A DNA stretch of 64,000 nt from Brassica napus (lineage: Eukaryota; Streptophyta; Magnoliopsida; Brassicales; Brassicaceae), in assembly GCF_020379485.1 (NCBI RefSeq), contig NC_063434.1:30637401-30701400 (forward strand). The letters run 5' to 3'. Both the position numbers and the translations under genes were made by a program. Below the pieces are notes generated by a model. That model ran no database searches. It worked only from the letters and a program-made list of their open reading frames with translations, and was not told the DNA's origin. This document shows, in pieces, positions 54,461 through 62,872 of this stretch; position 1 is the first letter of the stretch, and each line of letters opens with the position of its first letter.

Positions 54461-54625
54461 GAGCAAATTAGCTCAAATACTGAAAAGAATGGGATATCAT
54501 TGAATTGGGAGAAAATGGTAGTGATGGGGGAAAAAAAATTGAAGGGAAATAGGGTATGGAGTGCAAATAAGGGGGAAGTTGTGTGTAGAAAGTACAAATA
54601 CTCTACATTTAATTAGTGCATTCCC
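54461..54625 (+). repeat. Intronic direct repeat, copy 2
   Basis: Imperfect second copy of 54194-54360. It may be part of an unrecognised transposon fragment. Confidence 0.6.
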
Positions 54626-55344
54626 ATATACGACTATCAAGCCATTGCATGTGGAGAACGCGCCAACCATAAGAGAAAAATACAATATATTTAACAATAC
54701 TATTTTTGGGTTTTCAAATGATTCTGCTAAAATGCGATAGTTACTACATCTCTAAATATAACTTGTGGAAATTTCTAAATTCTATAGGCTTACTGAAATT
54801 GAAAATTCTGATACAAGAACGGTTATTTTAAGTATATTTGTAGTCAATTTTCCAAATATTTTGTTGTTACTTCAAAAAATATTGAAATAGATATTATTTA
54901 AATGTCATTTAGAAATGTAACCATGACTCATGAATCCAAAAAAACGTATTCGGTCTTCATGTCACAAATAGTGTTTGAATTTCTAAAACTTAACATTTGA
55001 TATGTGTATGATGGTTAAAGGTAATGTCATTAAAGAACAATGATTGTAATGAAGGAAGCATAATAAAGAGAGAAGCAGAAGCTTCATGGAGCAATAATGG
55101 AAGCATTGAGAATAGCTCAGACATAAATCTAGAGATACCCAGAGAGACCACTACAACACATGTGAGCACGATCAAAGACCTTTTCCCTTCATCGATTCGG
55201 GCATCTACACATCATCGTCAGAATCATGAAATGGTTCAAGAAGAGAGCCTTTGTAACATGTTTAATGGCATTGAGGAAACTACGACGGATGGTTACTGGG
55301 CATGGTCTGATCCAAACCACATCAACCACCGCCAATTCAATTGA

Positions 55345-55970
55345 TTAATGATTTTATAGCTCGAATGGATCACCACCATCATGGCATTATCATCACCACC
55401 ATCGTCAGCATCATGAGATGAGACACTTCATCTCTTATTTGCATTTGACTTTTTGAAATTATATATTATTACTCTTTTAAATTTAAATTGTGATTTATTT
55501 GGTTTCTTTGGATTTGTAGAGCATTGGTGTATAGTGGGAAAAATTGTTGTTTAATCGAATAAATTTAATCTTTACTTTTATGAGCAAGTTATATATATAT
55601 ATGGATCATGAGTTTACAAGCTAATCGTAAGATCATCTTATACTTCTTTGCTAGTGACTGAAAAATTGGACAAAAAGAGAAGCATAGCATTGCCATTTAG
55701 CAAAAAGTTAATATGAACACACGCTAATGTACAGTCTAACCTTCTATGACTCTGATCCCAACCTTACCAAGATTTATAAATTACGTTTCTTTCATTTCCA
55801 ACATTTTCCAAAACTAGTCTCTTTTTTTGAAACACTTTCCAAAAATAGTCTAAATGTGTATTTTTGTGTGTGGTATATAGAAAATTTACTTTCTTTTATC
55901 CGATCAAAATTCTCCCTCTAACCAGTTGGGTGGGACTAGAAACCATGACCTCGTCAAATTTTATTATAAT
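55345..55970 (+). other. 3' flank of the HD-Zip gene
   Basis: Probable 3' untranslated region with AATAAA at 55558-55563, 214 bases after the stop. A CAT/CAC-rich stretch follows the stop codon. Beyond it is AT-rich spacer with no gene seen. Confidence 0.5.
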
Positions 55971-56147
55971 AAAATGGAAATGCCACAAAACACGAATCAA
56001 GATCCATAATACGAAAACCAAAATCAGAATGAGGAAGAAAAAGATATTGTGATGTAAGTCTATTATTCCTTGCATTATAGGTGTATCTGCGTCTTGAGAT
56101 CCTAATTGCCATGGGTCTGCTGCATCGGAAGGAGAAATTGTGAGGAA
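55971..56147 (-). pseudogene. cox2: Nuclear copy of a mitochondrial cox2 fragment (NUMT)
   Basis: On the minus strand, 59 codons read as the N-terminal part of plant mitochondrial cytochrome c oxidase subunit 2: [17 protein letters not shown], then [14 protein letters not shown], then [11 protein letters not shown] and LWHFH. These are the presequence end and first membrane segment of COX2. Similarity stops abruptly on both sides; upstream codons do not match the mitochondrial start and downstream is nuclear AT-rich DNA. The open frame continues without a stop over 118 codons (55896-56252), but this is not a functional subunit: the copper-binding domain is missing. The source is plant mtDNA, inserted between the HD-Zip gene and the Lys-rich gene cluster. 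Confidence 0.88.
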
Positions 56148-56541
56148 CGTTGCAAAAAAGAAAGTGTTGCCTTCCATGCCAAGCCAGTACAATATATGCC
56201 AAAATATTACTGAAAACACACATGCATCTAATTCGTTATGGACGAATACCATGCGTCACATACAGTCTACTGTCTACATACATACTTGATACCTGCTTTA
56301 ATAGATGTGCCAAATATTCAGGTTTAAGCACATAACGTAATCTAATCACCTCTGCCTATAAGTGAATGTACTATATTGTAATTTTAGTGTAATATATAAC
56401 ACGAAATGCATATTCTTCTGTCATTGATGAATATCTCCGATATTCTTCCTGGTAGCCATTCAGCAAGTGTTGCTAGTTGAGCGATTAGCTATATATGTAT
56501 ATATGTAAGTGCTATGTTTCTTAATAACCAGTTGAAAATGT

Positions 56542-56575
<34 letters not shown>

Positions 56576-57059
56576 TTCTTACCAGATTAGGACCCTTATT
56601 GTTAATTTTATAAAGTTATAACATTATATCATATGTGTTAATATATTTGTACATACATGTATGAACTGTGTAGTTGTTGGAATCTAGATATACCATATTG
56701 GCATGTGGAATACCCGGCTTCTCAAGTATTCGATGGATATGGAGTGCACGTGGTTATATATGTTGATGGATGAATCATCTCATAAACTAGTTTTGTGTTA
56801 AAAGCAAAAAAAATATTCTGCAACTATTACAATATTGGGTTGATAACAAATTAACAAAACATTAGCGCAAAAATATATTACAATATTACTAGCAATACTT
56901 TCATTTAATAGTGTTACAGTTGATTTAATATTAAATTTATGTGCAATTAAATAAATATATACAATGGGCAAATTATTAGTTCCTCTCATTCGTAAAGCCA
57001 AACTTCATGGGGCCAATATGAAACCTCCTTATAACGTTCATGAAACCCTAGTTCATGTT
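56148..57059. other. Intergenic AT-rich DNA with a TA microsatellite
   Basis: No gene seen. A (TA)n run of about 30 bp lies at 56544-56573. The last 100 bp resemble the 3' flank of the second Lys-rich gene (both carry a GG-AAATTATTA-type stretch and a TAAAGC-AAACT stretch), so they are its duplicated 3' flank. Confidence 0.5.
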
Positions 57060-57647
57060 TCAATATCTCCCTCTGTTTAATCCCAAATCCTTCAAAATGC
57101 TCTGGATTATGGATCCATATCTCTTTTTCTTTGGTGTCCGCTTAATCCTTCTGTTGAATTTCTTAAGCTTTTTCTCATAAGGTTTTAGACTCTTACCCTT
57201 TTTGTGAGCTTCTCCGAGCTCATCCAACACCGTCTCAGATTTGGTTAACTCATTCACCTGGGTTTCCAAGCTCTTAAGGTTGGCTTTCTTTTCTTTCAAG
57301 TCCTCTGCGATCAAGTCCTTGGCTTCATCCAGGTCCTTTTCAATTACTTTCTCCTCTTTATCTCTTTCTTTTTCTTTTTCTTTGTCTTTTTCTTTGTCAT
57401 TGTCTTTGTCTTTGTCGTTTTCAAGAACTTTTTCGTCTTTATCTCTTTCCTTGTCTTTGTCTTTGACTTTGTCTTTGTCATTTTCAAGTACTTTTTCGTC
57501 TTTATTTCTTTCTTTGTCTTTGTCGTTTTCAGTTACTTTTTCTTCTTTATCTTTTTGTTCGTCTTTATCTGTTGAACGTTGAGCCTCAGAGACATGTAGA
57601 AAGACAATAAGAGCGACAACGAGAAGCACAATGGAGATCTTTGCCAT
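57060..57647 (-). CDS. Small secreted Lys/Asp/Glu-rich repeat protein (paralogue 1)
   Basis: A 195-residue protein, apparently intronless. Residues 1-22 are a clear signal peptide (MAKIS, then a hydrophobic run, ending VSEA), so the mature chain should enter the secretory route. Residues 27-104 are an extremely charged, low-complexity region of imperfect units built around EKVLENDKDK; residues 105-145 are a Leu-containing predicted coiled coil; the C-terminus has basic KKLKKF and the motif SIIQSILKDLGLNRG. Two neighbours share the signal peptide, coiled coil and tail but lack the repeat, so the repeat is an insertion or expansion in this copy. In Arabidopsis I recall similar genes beside ATHB20 annotated as splicing-regulatory glutamine/lysine-rich-like, a label the signal peptide does not support. 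Function unknown. Confidence 0.82.
   Translation of the reverse strand: MAKISIVLLVVALIVFLHVSEAQRSTDKDEQKDKEEKVTENDKDKERNKDEKVLENDKDKVKDKDKERDKDEKVLENDKDKDNDKEKDKEKEKERDKEEKVIEKDLDEAKDLIAEDLKEKKANLKSLETQVNELTKSETVLDELGEAHKKGKSLKPYEKKLKKFNRRIKRTPKKKRYGSIIQSILKDLGLNRGRY
57336..57569 (-). repeat. Coding minisatellite in paralogue 1
   Basis: This encodes residues 27-104. Units start EKVTENDKDK, EKVLENDKDK and EKVLENDKDK and are padded by variable numbers of DK/EK pairs. On the plus strand it is a long CTTTGT/CTTTTT pyrimidine tract. Confidence 0.75.
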
Positions 57648-59794
57648 GTTTTATTATTACTTTTCCCTCAACTTAATTTGAAACAGATCGAACTTTAATT
57701 TGTTAAAAGGGAGATATTAAATAAGAGGATTGAGTTCGTGTGTTCATTTCTTAAATCATTTGCAGTTTTATCTATGCGTAAAAATAGTAACCTTGTTTTG
57801 ATGGTCAACGAATTGTGTTGACTTCTCCGGTCATCCATTTATTTCGCAAATGTTTTTGGTAGTCATCATCTTACTCAAAAACTTCAAATTTCGAACCTTC
57901 AATTATGGAAATTCAAAAGAATATTCTTATCTCTTCTATATATAATATACTAGATATGGGTCTGTGCGCGTTGCACGAATTTTGTTTGGTGTTATAATTT
58001 TGTGAAATATATAAAAAATGAGAAACGTTTTTACTAGAGTTTTATGACCTTTAGCATATATTTTTATGAAACTTAATTTAGGAATAAAAAAATTGTTTTC
58101 CCACATAAATTCTGATTAGTATTTATAATTTAATAATCATGGTGCATATGTGAGTTATTAACAACCTTGTACCTAGGTTTAGACAAAATACTCAGACCAA
58201 AGATCTAAACCAAACTTAATCTGGAAAAATAAAAGAATTAATAACAACGATATACACTCCTCATATAATGTTTGTATTAAATTGCTATGTTATTTTTCTT
58301 GTTCAAACATATTTAATGTTTAAATTCTTTTAATTTTCTAGTTTAGATATTGCTTAGATTATGCAGCCATAAAAGTATATGCGTATGATCTTCTTAATTA
58401 CTCTTTCTTGATCTGCTCAGGGATCAGCCAAACAATATCAAGGAATCGTTGACTGGCTCCAATATATATATATTATATTTTTTAGATTATAACTAAAATA
58501 CAATTTCATCAAGACCAATTAAATTATACCTCTTATATTATTTAGGTAAGGTATTTAGAAATTTTAAATACAACTTAATATTTTTGAATCACATTTAAAT
58601 TTAATTGTTTAATAATTTAATAAGGTAAATTATAATGATAAGTTGGGCATTCATGAGTTTTTAAATTACAACTTAATATTTTTGAATCGTTTAATACTTT
58701 AATAAGGTAATTTAATATTTTTGAATCACATTTAAATTTAACTATTTAATAATTTGTGATTGTCGAAAACATGATTATATGTTTACTTTAAGAGGTCTTG
58801 TTTAGTAATATATTCTTTTTAGTAAATCACACACATTTTTTCTCTTTTTTTCCATTATTTGTATCTTATGTAAAGTTACGCAATTCCACAAATTAACTTT
58901 TTCTAAAAAACATGTTTTAGCATAACACTCTATAAATTAAAATGATATTTAAGTGCTTTTTTCCTTCCAAGTATCGTCACTGAATACACATGGAGATGTA
59001 ATGTCAAGCTTATGATCTTTGAATGTGAATATTTATTAGACTCGATCACTTCACAAGTAATAAGATCCTTCGAAATTTTATTTGTTACATTGTCTTATCA
59101 CGTGATGAGTGATAAAATTATCTATATTGACTGATTCATTTTTCAACTTAAAATCTTCGACATTAAATGTATATATATGACCTTAACAATGGTATTGTAA
59201 CTGTTTGTAAAATTTAGAAATTTTCAAAACTCCACCGTAAATATTTGTCAATGCTTTATAAGAATATATGAAATCTCATTCACCATGTTAACTACAACTT
59301 AAAATTTGATAGTTAAAAAATAATAGTAATTTATATATTAATTCAATTTTTAAATGTTTAAGATAATTAAAAATTTCAAAATAATTACAAATACAAAGTG
59401 TTTGTTGTTAACTACAACAACTATAAACATATAATTAAACAATTTCATTTAATATTAGCAGTTTAATAAAATGGAGTGTTTAATTTATAGTTTATTGGTC
59501 CTTATATAATAATCCCATCAGCGATCAAATCAAATATATAAACACAAATATAAAAAATTCATCACTTATGAATTGCTAAACTTAGATTTTAATAAATTGT
59601 GTGATATCAAAAACTCTAACCATCTACTTTCTAAAATATTGTTTGCAGTGATTATTGAAATAAATGGATCCTTTCATCTAATTTTTTATCATGAGTATTT
59701 CTGAAGATATAAATCAGTATATATAAAAATAAAATTTGAATAAATTACTGACTTTACTTATGACAAATGCAAAAATTTAAAAACACACAATTAT
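57648..59794. other. Intergenic AT-rich DNA, no gene seen
   Basis: It includes the divergent upstream region of paralogue 1 (the first 100 bp resemble the upstream of paralogue 2), a Helitron-like end at 57950, and a short direct repeat containing TTTTTGAATCACATTTAAAT near 58580 and 58720. No coding frame of note. Confidence 0.5.
57950..57990 (-). mobile_element. Possible Helitron 3' end
   Basis: A CTAG preceded by A (57949) is followed by a small hairpin GTGC-GCGTT-GCAC (about 57964-57976). On the minus strand this is a hairpin just before CTAG, as at 50447. I could not find the matching TC end, so the extent of the element is unknown. Confidence 0.4.
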
Positions 59795-60035
59795 GGGGAT
59801 GATTGGTTGGGTTGTAACTGTAGAAAATTTACTTTAGCTTTAAAATTTTCTACAGCCAAAAAAATGAGGTTTTAGAAAATAAGATGTTTACAACTATTTT
59901 TTGTGTGTTTTTGTTGTAGCTTTAATTTTTTGGTTGTATCTTTAAAAACCAAAATAAAGTATGATTGGTAGTATTTAAGGTTGTAGATGAAAGTTAAAGC
60001 TAAAGTCACTTCCTACGGCCCAACCAATCACCCCC
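59795..60035. mobile_element. MITE with GGGG(A/G)TGATTGGTTGGG inverted ends
   Basis: A 241-bp element starts GGGGATGATTGGTTGGG and ends with the reverse complement of GGGGGTGATTGGTTGGGCC. Inside is a second hairpin, CTGTAGAAAATTT facing AAATTTTCTACAG (about 59818-59856). It has no coding capacity. The target duplication is unclear (perhaps only TA), so I leave the superfamily open. Confidence 0.75.
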
Positions 60036-60434
60036 ATAGTTAGGTAGTAGAAATTAAAAAAAATTAAAAAAAAAACACAATTTTCACTGAACTTAACTTG
60101 CGAAAAATTGGTTGATTAAGTAGTAGAAGTTATTTTTGTAAATTGATGTGGTTCATCGATAATATTTTATAAATATATATCTCAAACTTCGTATCCACAA
60201 TCTTGCGTAAGTTTTAACCTAAAAGAAAACTGACATAAGTATTGAAATTTCGCATAGAAACATATTCTGATATCATAAGTAGTAATATTTCATTTAATCA
60301 TGTTAATTACATTATGATGCAACTAGTATACTATGGGGGAAATTATTATATCTCCTCTCACTTGTAAAGCTAAACTCAATGAACAAGTTCAAACCTTCTT
60401 TGAATAGTAATCAAACCCTAATTATTATCTTTTG
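60036..60434. other. Intergenic, 3' flank of paralogue 2
   Basis: AT-rich. The last 100 bp match the 3' flank of paralogue 1 in part, consistent with a tandem gene duplication that included flanking DNA. No gene seen. Confidence 0.5.
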
Positions 60435-60821
60435 TCATTCCCTCCCTCCGTTTAGCCCAAAATCCTTCAAGATCTTTTGGATTACGGATGCAGCTTTCTT
60501 TTTTTTCCCAAGTACCTCCTTGACTTTTACCAGCCTGCTGAATTTTTTGAGTTTCTTTCCGTAAGGCGCTTCATCCGTATCCTTTTTGTAATCATTTCCA
60601 AGTTGTTTCAGCGTCTGTTCAGATTTGCTCAACGTTGTCACCTCATATTTCAAACCTTGAGTGCTCGTTTTCTTGGCCTTCAAGCCTTCCTCGATCATGG
60701 CCTCGGCATTGTGCAAGTCTTTTTCAAGTCCTTTATCGAAATTTCCAATGCGGTGAGCTTCATAAGCCTGGAGAGAGGAGAAAAGGACAACGACCAAAAG
60801 CAATAAGGAGATCTTTGCCAT
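60435..60821 (-). CDS. Small secreted Lys-rich protein (paralogue 2)
   Basis: A 128-residue protein. I place the start at 60821 because MAKIS plus a hydrophobic run (residues 1-22, ending AYEA) is the signal peptide shared by the three paralogues; an upstream in-frame ATG at 60872 would add 17 polar residues in front of it. The mature chain is short: a helical region (about residues 30-75, containing KSEQTLKQLG), basic KKLKKFSR, and the tail VIQKILKDFGLNGG, matching paralogue 1. It lacks the acidic-basic repeat. The gene is on the same strand as paralogue 1, about 2.8 kb away, with similar upstream and downstream flanks, so the pair is a tandem duplication. No enzyme motif or cysteine framework is seen. 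Function unknown. Confidence 0.8.
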   Translation of the reverse strand: MAKISLLLLVVVLFSSLQAYEAHRIGNFDKGLEKDLHNAEAMIEEGLKAKKTSTQGLKYEVTTLSKSEQTLKQLGNDYKKDTDEAPYGKKLKKFSRLVKVKEVLGKKKKAASVIQKILKDFGLNGGRE

Positions 60822-61288
60822 GACTATAGAGCTCAATTTTCCCTTAACAATCAGTTTGAAATCAGATTCCAAATAATTTGTTAAAGGAAAAGAGGCGAGA
60901 AGAGATGTGAGTTCTTGTCTTTGATTTTTAGGTTACTTTATACTATTACCCGTGACTAATAATAGTATGTACATATAACCTTAAACTGAAGGTCAACGTA
61001 TTGTATTCACCCGGAGACTCATCTTTATTTGGTTATCCACAAAATTCTCATATTTCTTTTTTACTAAAATCATTTCGTCAACTTTTTATATTTATAGCAT
61101 TTACTAATAGAAGTATCGAACATCAAAATATCAAGCATTACCTTCTACTTCTTCTTTTTTTGATCAAACATTACCTTCTACTTTTAGACAACATTTTTCG
61201 TGTAAAGGCAACCACCCACAGAAGTTTCAGTCCTCTCATATATATGACCAAATAAGATTTGCCTTAAACCAATTTGAAACAATACAAT
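60822..61288. promoter_or_regulatory. Divergent intergenic region between paralogues 2 and 3
   Basis: The two genes are transcribed away from each other. A TATATAT at 61239-61245 lies about 45 bp before the paralogue 3 start and could be its TATA box. Its leader shares CAATTTGAAAC with the upstream sequence of the other copies (in their own sense). Confidence 0.4.
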
Positions 61289-61762
61289 ATGGCAAAGAAA
61301 TCTATCATACTTATTGTGACCCTAGTCATCGCATTGGGATGCAACATCGAAGAGGCTGCAGCGAGAGACGTAAAGCTAGTGAAACTCCGCGATGTAAACC
61401 CCGAAACATTGACAACATTAAAAGGAGAAGAAGAAAAAGAACTCATAAACGACAAACTTACAAAAGAGATTGAGAATGCAAAGAAATTGCTGGGAGAGTT
61501 GAAAACATTGAAGAAGGAATCAAAAGATGATATGAAAGAGGAGTTGAGTTCTTTAATGAAATCTGAATCGCTACTTAACGAAATGTCGGATACTCTGAGG
61601 AACGGAACGTGCAACGCAAACAAAGCTACCATATTTGTTGAGAAAGAATCATTTTTCTACAGATCATGGAAGGAGAATGCATATCATTCTGTGGTTCCAG
61701 AGAAGGAGAAAGAGTTTATGTCTACGATTAAACGCATTATTAAGCTGTTGAAGAAAACTTAG
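61289..61762 (+). CDS. Small secreted Lys/Glu-rich protein (paralogue 3, inverted)
   Basis: A 157-residue protein starting MAKKS at 61289. Residues 1 to about 24 are a signal peptide ending EEAAA before RDVK. The middle, about residues 50-95, is a charged amphipathic helix with MKSESLLNEMS, aligning with KSEQTLKQLG of paralogue 2 and KSETVLDELG of paralogue 1. The C-terminal third (containing NGTCNANK, a potential N-glycosylation site) differs from its relatives, although it ends in a similar helix IKRIIKLLKKT. It lies on the opposite strand to the other two, so the cluster involved an inversion. No known domain is seen; a secreted or cell-wall role is only an inference from the signal peptide. 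Confidence 0.75.
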   Translation: MAKKSIILIVTLVIALGCNIEEAAARDVKLVKLRDVNPETLTTLKGEEEKELINDKLTKEIENAKKLLGELKTLKKESKDDMKEELSSLMKSESLLNEMSDTLRNGTCNANKATIFVEKESFFYRSWKENAYHSVVPEKEKEFMSTIKRIIKLLKKT

Positions 61763-62011
61763 TGTAAATTTATGATATTATCAATGGTTTGGTGCGTAAC
61801 AATATTTCCTAATTAGTAGTTTATTACACTGTTTTTTCTGTAAGCGTATCCAAGTTGTGTTTGGTCGGCAATACTGAAAGTAAGACGTTTTGGCGAACTA
61901 ATTTTATCATCCGTTGTCGTCATGGTCAAACAAATGGGCCACACAAAATATATCATCAAAAAATAATTAACTCTTACGACGTTTGCATTACACACTGAAA
62001 ATACTATAAAG
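61763..62011. other. Convergent intergenic region
   Basis: 249 bp between the ends of two convergent genes. AT-rich, with no gene seen. Confidence 0.5.
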
Positions 62012-62872
62012 TTACAACCTCTTTTTTTCCTCGTTCGAAAAACTTGGCTTAGACGAAGAAGAAGAAGTCGTGAACAAAGTGAATGGAAGTTCTGACGACG
62101 GTAGGTTTAACGTTGATAACATTCCTGGATTCGCCATATTTGACATCAATAAGCTGCTGAAATACCCTTCACATCCTTTATTTTTGTTGTTAGAATCTGC
62201 AGCAGCCTGTTGTTTAGTAATCGGCAAGCTATTTAAGGTACGAGCGGATTGCTGATCTCCATTCCCTGATCCGACCATAGTTGATATGGCTTGTGCTATC
62301 ACTGAGTGGAAACTTGGGTCAGAAGCAAGAGCCTTCGTTAGGGTTTCGGTCAAAGAAGGGTTTTGCGGTAGGTTTTTTCCAATATTTAGAAATGATGGCC
62401 GTCCGATGTGTACCTTATTATCTGTAACAGGACTGCAAGAAGCGTATCCACTACCCCATATCGTGGGAATGTTGATGGTTGAAGTTGAATCGGAGGAAGA
62501 AGAAGAAGCAGAGAAATTAAGGCTTGTGGAAGGGAACCTTTGGAGTGAAGAAAATGTGTTGAAGTTCAAAGAATATGGTGATGAAGATGGTTTTGGCATA
62601 GGAATAGTGAGATCTAGAGTGACTGTAGGGTGTAATGGCGAGAGAACGGTTGGTTTGTTTATGAATCTTGAATTGTTGTCATAAAGTTTGAAGTTCATAC
62701 CGTTCTTGATCATCTCGGTGTCTAACCCTGATGTGGAGGAACCAGAGAGGAGCATGGAGGCGGCAGCTGCGGTGGTGGAAGCCATGGCGGTGGCTGTGAG
62801 TGGAAGAGGGTGGTTGTGTGTTCCTTCATAAGTTGTGATTAGAATTGACATGTCATCCACGCATCTTTGTAC
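62012..62872 (-). CDS. WRKY last exon
   Basis: It starts [21 protein letters not shown], completing the zinc-binding part, and runs to TAA at 62012-62014. The long Ser-rich C-terminal region has no frame defect. Confidence 0.88.
   Translation of the reverse strand, partial: VQRCVDDMSILITTYEGTHNHPLPLTATAMASTTAAAASMLLSGSSTSGLDTEMIKNGMNFKLYDNNSRFINKPTVLSPLHPTVTLDLTIPMPKPSSSPYSLNFNTFSSLQRFPSTSLNFSASSSSSDSTSTINIPTIWGSGYASCSPVTDNKVHIGRPSFLNIGKNLPQNPSLTETLTKALASDPSFHSVIAQAISTMVGSGNGDQQSARTLNSLPITKQQAAADSNNKNKGCEGYFSSLLMSNMANPGMLSTLNLPSSELPFTLFTTSSSSSKPSFSNEEKKRL

Larger units (their letters stand above)
53857..55020 (+). other. Intron 2 of the HD-Zip gene (long, repeat-bearing)
   Basis: An 1164-bp intron opens with a (TA)n run (about 53860-53885). 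It carries an imperfect direct repeat whose copies start GAGCAAATTAGCTCAA at 54194 and 54461. No gene is seen in it. Confidence 0.75.
53249..55344 (+). pseudogene. ATHB20: ATHB20-like HD-Zip class I transcription factor, interrupted by an in-frame TGA
   Basis: Three exons by GT-AG rules: 53249-53396, 53474-53856 and 55021-55344. Together they give 284 codons, close to Arabidopsis ATHB20, and collinear with it from MYLFDPT to the C-terminal FCNMFNG-like and WAWSDP segments. Start ATG 53249 matches the family N-terminus. Residues about 88-143 form the homeodomain, with the recognition helix [12 protein letters not shown] at 132-143, followed by the leucine zipper (to about 180). Codon 119 (53680-53682) is TGA where ATHB20 has Leu, inside the homeodomain, so the product would end after 118 residues without DNA-binding helix 3 or the zipper. 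A Leu TTA/TTG to TGA change is one base. Splice sites and the rest of the frame are intact, so this is either a very young pseudogene or a base error. The intact protein binds CAATNATTG-type sites as a dimer in the nucleus. Confidence 0.85.

Noticed and set aside
55896..56252. 118-codon open frame read as a functional nuclear COX2
   Set aside because: Only the N-terminal membrane part is present; the copper-site domain is missing and both ends diverge abruptly.
57241..57582. Ser/Leu/Phe-rich open frame on the plus strand
   Set aside because: It is the antisense reading of the Asp/Lys/Glu repeat of paralogue 1.
62286..62684. 132-codon plus-strand frame
   Set aside because: Antisense shadow of the WRKY last exon.
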